This document shows, in pieces, positions 1 through 4,473 of a DNA stretch of 7,095 nucleotides. The notes under the pieces were generated by a model. That model searched no databases. It had not been told where the DNA came from and saw only the letters and a list, made by a program, of their open reading frames with translations. The DNA comes from Dehalococcoidia bacterium (GTDB taxonomy: Bacteria; Chloroflexota; Dehalococcoidia; JAENJB01). Both the position numbers and the translations under genes were made by a program. The stretch lies in assembly GCA_030690705.1 (NCBI GenBank), contig JAUYGE010000211.1, forward strand, positions 1-7,095, given 5' to 3'. Positions within the stretch are counted from its first letter, which is position 1; each line of letters starts with the position of its first letter.

Positions 1-635
1 TGGATGTCAGGGATGGGACGGTCTTTGTGAAGGGTGTGACGGAGAGGGCGGTGAAAGTATCCGATCTTTTCACCCCTCTGGGCTACCTGGTCAAGGGAGG
101 CGAGCTAATGGGTCGTGGGGTGTACACCGCGCCGATAAGCAGCGAAGACCTGGCGACCGGCCAGGGCAAGAGGGTGGTCTTCGGGTATGCCCACGGCGCC
201 TCAGCCGCCGAGGTGGCGGTCAACGTCGAGACAGGGGAGGTGAAGGTCCTGCGCCTGGGGGACTGCTTTGATATGGGCCAGCCCATAAACCCGAAGCTGT
301 GTGAGGGGCAGATGGATGGCGGCCGGGCCATGGGACTGGGCAGCACCCTGTCCGAGGAGGTGTTGCTGCGGCAGGGGAAGATAGTCACGCCGAACTACAT
401 GGACTACAAGATGCCGACGGCGGCTGACTTGCCGGCGAACGGCGAAGCGGTCTCCTATCTGATGTCCTCAACTCCTCACCGGGATGGCCCCTATGGGGCC
501 AAGGGTTTCTCGGAGGGAGTCAATGTGCCTCAGTCGCCGGCCATCGCCAGCGCCATCTACAACGCGGTCGGCATACGGATCAAGGATATCCCCATCACCA
601 GGGAGAAGGTGCTGCGGGCGCTGCGGAAGCGCTGA
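1..635 (+). CDS. Xanthine dehydrogenase / aldehyde oxidase family molybdopterin-binding subunit, C-terminal part (5' truncated by window)
   Basis: This is the C-terminal part of the large molybdenum-cofactor-binding subunit of a molybdenum hydroxylase, which hydroxylates purines, aldehydes or aromatic acids. The frame is open from base 3, so the GTG at 27 is internal and about 210 of the roughly 750 residues usual for the family are present. Family signatures are visible. A stretch around 270-350 reads DMGQPINPKLCEGQ then GGRAMGLG, matching the conserved glycine-rich cofactor segment. Near 490-520 is GPYGAKGFSEG, matching the GxKGxGE-like motif that carries the catalytic glutamate. The protein ends PITREKVLRAL, the usual tail. 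The FAD and 2Fe-2S partners are not in the window, and the substrate cannot be told from this part. Base composition is GC-rich like cysE and cobS, unlike the block that follows. The family assignment is secure; substrate and symbol are not. Confidence 0.93.
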   Translation, partial: DVRDGTVFVKGVTERAVKVSDLFTPLGYLVKGGELMGRGVYTAPISSEDLATGQGKRVVFGYAHGASAAEVAVNVETGEVKVLRLGDCFDMGQPINPKLCEGQMDGGRAMGLGSTLSEEVLLRQGKIVTPNYMDYKMPTAADLPANGEAVSYLMSSTPHRDGPYGAKGFSEGVNVPQSPAIASAIYNAVGIRIKDIPITREKVLRALRKR

Positions 636-648
636 CCTTCCACTTTGC

Positions 649-700
649 TTCATTGCGAGCCCATCCTCCCCATGAAATCGGGATTCGGGTTGAGGTGTAC
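649..700. repeat. Degenerate fragment of the palindromic repeat family
   Basis: TTCATTGCGAG at 649-659 matches the left arm (GTCATTGCGAG) of the complete repeat at 4377-4451 with one change. The following CCATGAAATCGGGAT (669-683) resembles CGATGGAATCGGGAT inside the repeat at 3435-3540. No right arm is recognisable. It is read as an eroded copy sitting at the 3' end of the molybdenum hydroxylase gene, at the edge of the accessory block. Confidence 0.5.
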
Positions 701-719
701 CCCGTCTTAGGGTCAATGG

Positions 720-916
720 CTAACACTCGTCAGGGAAGAGAATGGTTGTGGCGCTCCAGTCAGCCTCGGTAATTGTCCAGATGGTGGCTACTCCGTCTTT
801 GGGGAAACGGTCATCGTTGTAGGCCGATGGTAGCCGAGTGCCTTGTTTGAGCGCCTGGTCATTAGTCTCTTTATCCTCGTCATCCACATCTCTCCAGGGA
901 AGAAACGCTCGTAATC
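720..916 (-). pseudogene. 5'-truncated remnant of a conserved hypothetical gene (family ending ...IWxITEADRSATTILLPxEY)
   Basis: Reading leftward from just behind the stop of the TIR-like gene, the frame encodes W-R-DVDDED, then TNDQALKQGTRLPSAY, then ATIWTITEADWSATTILFP and a stop at 720-722. From memory this matches the C-terminal half of a widespread uncharacterised small-protein family with the pattern GDWGDVDxED...N..AL..GxRLLSAY...LWIITEADRSxTTILLPEEY. The N-terminal half of that family is absent. The frame does continue upstream to about 1160, but there it only shadows the intact TIR-like gene. Substitutions at normally conserved places (W for R in EADR, terminal C for Y, P for L in RLLSAY) suggest decay. 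A GTG at about 887 behind GGAGAG could in principle start a roughly 55-aa product, but a remnant is the simpler reading. The function of the family is not known to me. Confidence 0.6.
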
Positions 917-1801
917 TTAGAGCACCTTGCTCATATTCACGTCCAAGCCCGCGGCCCTCAACTCTCTTACCAAAGTAAGCTTCCAGCCACCGGTAGCATC
1001 CAATGGAACGTAGACCACACCAGAATAGTCCGAAGGCGGCTCGACTCCTTCGATACAGAGAACGCAGACCTTCTCTCTGCCCAATACTCCGATGAAATAT
1101 CCCAACTCGAATATAACGTTTTGGCGGGCCCGGAGGTACATGACGCCCTCCTTGCTCCATCCGATATCGTCAGGTGTCAGGAGAACGACAGCAAAACCCA
1201 CCGAATTAGCATCCCGCTCCAATTTCTCGATGATGGTCTTTCCCAGGTTTGACTGCTCGTGGAGGATCACCGGCTTCAAATCGAGGTGCTCCAAGAACCG
1301 GGCGACTGTCTGCTTTGCGGTCTCGTCTTGCCCGTGAACGACGAAGACCGCTGACATGTCACTAGGTGCGCGGTTCTCTGCCGTACTTGCTCGAGGACTT
1401 CCGTGCAAATTCACAGGCTCATCATACAAAGGGAGTTTTTCGACTACTGACCGCAGACGGCGAAGTTTCTCTTCCACATCATTATTGTGGAACCGCACTT
1501 TTGTCTCAAGAGAGTGTGCCCCCAATACAACGCTACCAACATGGAGGTAATACTCCGTTGAGACGGCCGGAGAATCAAACAGCTTTTTCAAGAGGTCTCT
1601 ATTGAAGTCGTTCCAGCTGTAATACTCGTGTAGTAGCCGTTTGTACTCGGCTTCCGGGGAGAGGCTGTAGTCACCAAGAATGAGTCCCTGTCCTTTTTCA
1701 ATCTGGCGACCGATCAGTTCCTCCGCCTTTTCCCTAGTTGTCGTGAGTCTCGGCAGAGGTTGCTCCGCCAGAGGTTGACTTGCGTCACTTCTCTTTGTCA
1801 T
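917..1801 (-). CDS. Predicted nucleotide-binding protein with C-terminal TIR-like domain (CBASS/Pycsar-effector type)
   Basis: This 294-aa protein has two parts. Residues about 20-125 form a charged, mostly helical N-terminal region. Residues about 151-270 form a TIR-like domain of the family called 'predicted nucleotide-binding protein containing TIR-like domain' (PF10137 by recognition, not searched). Its signatures are VFVVHGQDE (152-160), the HEQSNLGKTIIEK segment (181-193), VGFAVVLLTPDD (201-212), RARQNVIFELGYFIG (224-238) and SGVVYVPLD (260-268). Glu232 in NVIFELG is the likely counterpart of the NAD-cleaving glutamate of TIR enzymes. In characterised relatives this domain cleaves NAD+ when a cyclic nucleotide is sensed by a partner domain; here no cyclase gene is adjacent. 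The ATG at 1801 is chosen because GGAGGAG lies seven bases upstream; a TTG at 1876 would add 25 residues but has no such site. The C-terminus is complete. It follows a 158-aa gene on the same strand after 147 bases. Confidence 0.88.
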   Translation of the reverse strand: MTKRSDASQPLAEQPLPRLTTTREKAEELIGRQIEKGQGLILGDYSLSPEAEYKRLLHEYYSWNDFNRDLLKKLFDSPAVSTEYYLHVGSVVLGAHSLETKVRFHNNDVEEKLRRLRSVVEKLPLYDEPVNLHGSPRASTAENRAPSDMSAVFVVHGQDETAKQTVARFLEHLDLKPVILHEQSNLGKTIIEKLERDANSVGFAVVLLTPDDIGWSKEGVMYLRARQNVIFELGYFIGVLGREKVCVLCIEGVEPPSDYSGVVYVPLDATGGWKLTLVRELRAAGLDVNMSKVL

Positions 1802-1859
1802 CTTCGTACTCCTCCGCCGAGAAGACTTGGGGCTGTCACCAAAAACGTGGAGATTGACG

Positions 1860-1885
1860 AATTGGGACCACGGCAACTGGGACCA
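1860..1885. repeat. Short direct repeat upstream of the TIR-like gene
   Basis: AATTGGGACCA (1860-1870) and AACTGGGACCA (1875-1885) are direct repeats with 10 of 11 bases identical and a 15-base period. They lie 59-84 bases upstream of the ATG of the TIR-like gene, in the gap behind the 158-aa gene. They could be a regulator site or chance; no convincing promoter hexamers were seen beside them. Confidence 0.4.
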
Positions 1886-1948
1886 TGCTGCCGACTGAAA
1901 GCCCGGATGGCAACTATCGTCTGCAAGCCAAATAGCCCAACCCGCAGG

Positions 1949-2425
1949 TCACTGACTCGCCCAGTGATCATGCACTCGTTTCACTTCTTTGACCCAGAAG
2001 TCTTCTCTCGCAGCTTGAACAGGCTCTGGAGGATTTCTGTGCCTATCCTCCCAGTGCTTGGCCAGCAGATGCTGGGGCATAGTGGAGAATCCCCAGTACC
2101 CAGCCCCGGGCCTAGACGTGTCCTGATTTACTGCCAAGGAGGAGATTAGCGGATAACCTTCGTCGAGCTCATATTGACTGCAGGCCCCCGCGACCCACGC
2201 AATCTTCAGTGGGAACCACTCGTAGTCGGGAAATGTCGGCATCCCGATTAATCTCGCGAGGTCACCGTAAGTAATGAGACACTTCTTCTTTGCCTCTTCG
2301 ATAAGGGCTGCGTGAGCCCGGCGCACGAAGGGTTCCCATTCATCCCAGCTAGTGATGACACATCCTCGGGCCAGTTGCCCATTGAATATCACTCTGAGAC
2401 GGACGTCGCTAAGTGCTCCCTCCAA
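1949..2425 (-). CDS. Hypothetical protein, 158 aa, with an ITYGDLARLIG motif, in a defence-type neighbourhood
   Basis: The translated protein is soluble, acidic-to-neutral, with no signal peptide or membrane segment. Visible blocks are SWDEWEPFVRRAHAALIEEAKKK (split helix, residues 26-48), CLITYGDLARLIGMP (49-63), GYPLISSLAVNQDT (90-103) followed by SRPGAGYWGF (104-113), and a C-terminal helix FWVKEVKRVHDHW (143-155). The combination of ITYGxLA, a 'PLxSxLVVNxxTxxPGxGFF'-like strand pair and a terminal FWxxEVxRVxxxW recalls a recurrent family of small hypothetical proteins. ITYGDLA also faintly resembles the winged-helix entry of alkyltransferase-like proteins (xPYGEVxxYGxIA), but no catalytic PCHR is present. 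The TTG at 2425 is supported by a perfect AGGAGG five bases upstream; no other in-frame start with a site exists before the core domain. The TIR-like gene follows 147 bases downstream in the same direction, so the two may be co-transcribed. No function is assigned. Confidence 0.75.
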   Translation of the reverse strand: MEGALSDVRLRVIFNGQLARGCVITSWDEWEPFVRRAHAALIEEAKKKCLITYGDLARLIGMPTFPDYEWFPLKIAWVAGACSQYELDEGYPLISSLAVNQDTSRPGAGYWGFSTMPQHLLAKHWEDRHRNPPEPVQAAREDFWVKEVKRVHDHWASQ

Positions 2426-2696
2426 CTAGTCCTCCTAGCGCAACCCAGCAGTTGCCCCTTGGTGCGACTGCCACCGTGACATGGATTCTCGGTCTAACCG
2501 TAGGCTGCACCATCCTACTCCTTTCATCGGTTCCGTACCACTCCAAAACGGGGACGCCTCCCACGCTAGCAGCAACAGTGCTATTATTGACACTATTTGG
2601 CACCGACTCGAACATTCCTGACTATCGTGCAATCTCGTCTTGTCCTAAGAATTGTCTGGAGACGGATTGTTTCTGGGACCGGGCAATATCCATTCG
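2426..2696. other. Intergenic region between the divergent 158-aa gene and hicAB
   Basis: This gap separates two divergently transcribed units. At its left end it carries the AGGAGG ribosome binding site of the 158-aa gene (minus strand, about 2431-2436). Near its right end it has a 16-base piece of the palindromic repeat family (2658-2673). Small open frames on both strands, one with two hydrophobic runs on the plus strand (2413-2700), lack ribosome binding sites and recognisable motifs, and I do not call them genes. No convincing promoter for the minus-strand unit was found by eye. Confidence 0.5.
2658..2673. repeat. Solitary fragment of the palindromic repeat family
   Basis: GGAGACGGATTGTTTC matches GGAGACGGATTGCTTC at 3557-3572 with one change. 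Neither outer arm (CATTGCGAG or CTCGCAATG) is present nearby. It sits about 25 bases upstream of the hicAB -35 box. Confidence 0.45.
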
Positions 2697-2725
2697 TTGA
2701 CAGATGCTACTATCTGTGGTAGCAT
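2697..2725 (+). promoter_or_regulatory. hicAB promoter with overlapping inverted-repeat operator
   Basis: TTGACA (2697-2702, full consensus) is followed by a 17-base spacer and TAGCAT (2720-2725, four of six to TATAAT). An inverted repeat, ATGCTAC (2704-2710) and GTAGCAT (2719-2725), has perfect 7-base arms and an 8-base centre; its right arm covers the -10 box. HicB next door carries a ribbon-helix-helix-like C-terminus, so this is the natural candidate for the autorepression operator. Transcription would start near 2732, leaving about 15 bases of leader before hicA. Confidence 0.72.
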
Positions 2726-2746
2726 ACGGGCATATGGATGTGAGCT

Positions 2747-2986
2747 ATGAAGGGTACTAAGAAGCTAGTCCAGAAGTTCCTCACCGACAGGATGCACATT
2801 ACGGTTGAGGACTGCGACAGGCTTCTTGCTTCCCAGGGATACGAGTTGCGGAAGGGTGGCGGCAGCCATAGAACTTATCACAAGAAAGATGCCCGTCCTA
2901 TCACGGTTGTCGGTCCCAAAGGCACGAAACATGTTAAGTCGGTTTACATCGACCTCATAATCAAGTATCTGAAACCGGAGGCTTAA
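2747..2986 (+). CDS. hicA: HicA-type mRNA interferase toxin
   Basis: HicA toxins are small double-stranded-RNA-binding-fold ribonucleases that cleave mRNA when free of HicB. This 79-aa protein has the expected order: a helix with CDRLLASQGYELRK (23-36), the GGGSH motif with the candidate catalytic His41, HRTYHK, a strand PITVVGPKG (51-59) and a C-terminal helix YIDLIIKYLKP (67-77). The length is normal. An N-terminal stretch (about 1-17) precedes the core, as in the HicA subgroup with a leading helix. The ATG at 2747 is the first usable in-frame start; an ATG at 2738 in the same frame is followed at once by TGA. The ribosome binding site is weak. Its stop is followed directly by the hicB ATG with no spacer, so translation of the two is coupled. 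The family call is good, though activity is unproven. Confidence 0.85.
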   Translation: MKGTKKLVQKFLTDRMHITVEDCDRLLASQGYELRKGGGSHRTYHKKDARPITVVGPKGTKHVKSVYIDLIIKYLKPEA

Positions 2987-3403
2987 ATGGAGACTTTAGT
3001 TGAACGCAAACCATTGGAGTACTATCTCAGCCTGAAATACCCCGTTACAATTCACGCTGCACACGAAGGGGGCTACGTTGCCGAAATCGAGGATTTACCC
3101 GGCTGCCTGGCACAGGGTGAGACTTTAGATGAAGCATACGAGTTAATCGAAGAGGCTCGTAAAATGTGGCTGGATGTAGCCTACGAAGAGGGTCTGGGAA
3201 TTCCCGAGCCGCGAGGCGAACAAGAATACAGTGGTAAGTTCTTTATCCGGGCTCCCAAGAGCCTGCATCGTAGCCTAGACCAGATGGCGAAACGGGAAGG
3301 GGTCAGCCTGAATCAATACTTGGTGACTACGCTGGCCCGCTCCATCGGTATGAAAGAAGCCCAAAAGTCCATGACCCGCAAGCGAGATGCCTCCAAAAAC
3401 TAA
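2987..3403 (+). CDS. hicB: HicB-type antitoxin with N-terminal HicB fold and C-terminal DNA-binding segment
   Basis: This 138-aa protein neutralises HicA and probably represses its own promoter. Residues about 17-68 are the HicB partial RNase H-like fold: YPVTIHAAHEGGYVAEIEDL (18-37), PGCLAQGETLDEAYELIEEA (38-57), then KMWLDVAYEEG. Residues about 84-121 (KFFIRAPKSLHRSLDQMAKR, then EGVSLNQYLVTTLARSIG) match a ribbon-helix-helix DNA-binding unit of the Arc/MetJ type, as found in many HicB proteins. The last about 17 residues are basic (SMTRKRDASK) and may help DNA binding. The ATG at 2987 abuts the hicA stop, and GGAGG at 2977-2981 inside the end of hicA serves as its ribosome binding site. The matching operator is the inverted repeat over the promoter at 2704-2725. 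Confidence 0.9.
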   Translation: METLVERKPLEYYLSLKYPVTIHAAHEGGYVAEIEDLPGCLAQGETLDEAYELIEEARKMWLDVAYEEGLGIPEPRGEQEYSGKFFIRAPKSLHRSLDQMAKREGVSLNQYLVTTLARSIGMKEAQKSMTRKRDASKN

Positions 3404-3434
3404 GGCTCCGGTTCCGCCCGAGCCTCTCCTTTTC
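3404..3434 (+). terminator. Probable rho-independent terminator of hicAB
   Basis: One base after the hicB stop codon, GGCTC (3404-3408) pairs with GAGCC (3420-3424). The stem continues through GG/CC after a one-base bulge, and a pyrimidine tract (TCTCCTTTTC) follows. The T-run is short, so efficiency is uncertain. The large palindrome immediately downstream could reinforce it. Confidence 0.5.
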
Positions 3435-3540
3435 TGTCATTCTGAGTTCGCGAAGCAGAACGAAGAATCTCCACCGTCTGGCGATTGGGCGAGGAGATTC
3501 TTCGGCCTCCCGATGGAATCGGGATGGCCTCAGAATGACA
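3435..3540. repeat. Complete palindromic repeat, subtype A (TGTCATTCTGAG arms)
   Basis: TGTCATTCTGAG (3435-3446) is perfectly inverted as CTCAGAATGACA (3529-3540). An inner pair, CGAAGAATCTCC (3461-3472) and GGAGATTCTTCG (3493-3504), is also perfect. A third small hairpin, CCCGAT/ATCGGG (3509-3523), lies between inner and outer right arms. TTTC flanks both ends (3431-3434 and 3541-3544), which could be a 4-base target duplication. It lies between the convergent hicB and cysE genes. The structure fits a MITE-like or REP-like element; no transposase is present. Confidence 0.85.
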
Positions 3541-3547
3541 TTTCGTG

Positions 3548-3600
3548 AGAATGACGGGAGACGGATTGCTTCGTCCGCCGCAGGTGGACTCGCAATGACA
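3548..3600. repeat. Partial palindromic repeat, right half of subtype B
   Basis: ACGGATTGCTTCG (3561-3573) followed by CTCGCAATGACA (3589-3600) equals the right half of the complete subtype B unit at 4424-4451. The preceding GAGAATGACG resembles a subtype A right end, so this looks like a composite or truncated copy lying directly behind the complete subtype A unit. Confidence 0.7.
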
Positions 3601-3616
3601 GGCCGCGCCGAAGTGT

Positions 3617-4339
3617 CTACTTCTGGTTGTTCTTGTCCTGGAGTATCTTCTCGATGGCGCTCAGCTTCTGCTCGTTGTCGCTCTTGACCGGAGGAGCCCC
3701 GCTGTCGCTTTCTAGAGCTTTAAGGCGTTGTTCCAGCTTTCGCTGCTCATCGATGAGCAGCCTGATGGCCTCGTTGATAGGGTCGGGCAGATGGCCGTGC
3801 TCCAGGTCCAGCGCCTCCGGATGAGACTCGACAACTATCCTTCCCGGCACTCCTACCACGGTAGCTCCCGGCGGGACGGATTTCACCACCACGGAGTTGG
3901 CGCCGATGCGGGCCCCGGCGCCAACGATGATGGGGCCGAGCAGGATTGCGGCAGCGCCCACCACGACGTGGTTCCCCAGGGTTGGATGGCGCTTCTTTTT
4001 CTCCAGGGTGGTGCCTCCCAGCACGACCCCCTGATAGAGAAGGACATCGTCCCCGATTTCGGCGGTCTCGCCGATGACCACTCCGGACCCGTGGTCGATG
4101 AAGAAACGCCGGCCTATCTTAGCTCCGGGGTGAATCTCGATGCCCGTCCAGAAACGGCTCCAGTGTGAGAGCAAGCGGCCCGCGAGGTGAAGGCGGTGGC
4201 TCCAGAGGAAATGGGCGGTGCGGTGCATCCACAGGGCATGCAGGCCGGGGTAGCACAGCAGCACCTCCAGGGTGTTCCTGGCTGCCGGGTCTCTGGCGAA
4301 GACCGTCTGGATGTCTTCTCTAAGGGTGCTATAGCACAT
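3617..4339 (-). CDS. cysE: Serine O-acetyltransferase
   Basis: CysE transfers acetyl from acetyl-CoA to L-serine, giving O-acetylserine, the acceptor for sulfide in cysteine synthesis (cytoplasm). The 240-aa protein starts with the typical helical N-terminus ([17 protein letters not shown], 6-22). It continues with the left-handed hexapeptide-repeat helix from about residue 67 to 170: [75 protein letters not shown]. His83 (in DHGSG) and His118 (in RHP) correspond to the catalytic His158 and His193 of the E. coli enzyme. About 65 residues after the repeat domain form an extension with a predicted coiled coil (see findings). The ATG at 4339 gives the usual family start; its ribosome binding site (GAGAG, eight bases away) is weak and lies in a small palindrome. 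galT lies upstream on the same strand, 134 bases away across a repeat. Confidence 0.95.
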   Translation of the reverse strand: MCYSTLREDIQTVFARDPAARNTLEVLLCYPGLHALWMHRTAHFLWSHRLHLAGRLLSHWSRFWTGIEIHPGAKIGRRFFIDHGSGVVIGETAEIGDDVLLYQGVVLGGTTLEKKKRHPTLGNHVVVGAAAILLGPIIVGAGARIGANSVVVKSVPPGATVVGVPGRIVVESHPEALDLEHGHLPDPINEAIRLLIDEQRKLEQRLKALESDSGAPPVKSDNEQKLSAIEKILQDKNNQK

Positions 4340-4346
4340 CTACGAG

Positions 4347-4359
4347 ACTCTCAGAGAGT
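4347..4359. repeat. Short perfect inverted repeat in the cysE leader
   Basis: ACTCTC and GAGAGT flank a single central base (4347-4359), eight bases upstream of the cysE start codon on the minus strand. It includes the only ribosome-binding-like stretch (GAGAG). It may be an operator, a weak hairpin or chance. Confidence 0.4.
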
Positions 4360-4376
4360 AATCCCCGCAAGGTCTT

Positions 4377-4451
4377 GTCATTGCGAGTGCCCGAAGGACC
4401 GAAGCAATCCGCGAGGGTGGGGACGGATTGCTTCGCTTCGCTCGCAATGAC
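4377..4451. repeat. Complete palindromic repeat, subtype B (GTCATTGCGAG arms)
   Basis: GTCATTGCGAG (4377-4387) is perfectly inverted as CTCGCAATGAC (4441-4451). The inner pair GAAGCAATCCG (4401-4411) and CGGATTGCTTC (4424-4434) is also perfect. The architecture is the same as subtype A at 3435-3540 but with different, still self-complementary arms. It lies between galT (upstream) and cysE (downstream), both on the minus strand. Confidence 0.87.
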
Positions 4452-4473
4452 GGGGTAGACTGGCGTGCTCATG

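Noticed and set aside
917..1160. Upstream extension of the 720-916 minus-strand frame into a 146-aa protein
   Set aside because: The extension overlaps the intact TIR-like gene in another frame and has arbitrary composition; only the part after 917 resembles a known family.
1802..1876. TTG start at 1876 giving a 319-aa TIR-like protein
   Set aside because: The ATG at 1801 has an excellent ribosome binding site at the right distance, and the extra 25 residues do not look like a protein domain.
917..2425. Complete CBASS or Pycsar operon
   Set aside because: No CD-NTase, nucleotide cyclase or accessory Cap genes lie in the window; only a TIR-like effector-type protein is present.
2409..2632. 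Small minus-strand frames of 65 and 68 aa upstream of the 158-aa gene
   Set aside because: No good ribosome binding sites and no recognisable motifs; one overlaps the start signal of the 158-aa gene.
2413..2700. A 95-aa plus-strand frame with two hydrophobic runs (possible small membrane protein)
   Set aside because: It has no ribosome binding site, overlaps the start of the 158-aa gene, and its end is derived from repeat-like sequence (2658-2673).
3435..3600. CRISPR array
   Set aside because: The repeats are long palindromes of two subtypes without regular spacers, and no cas genes are present.
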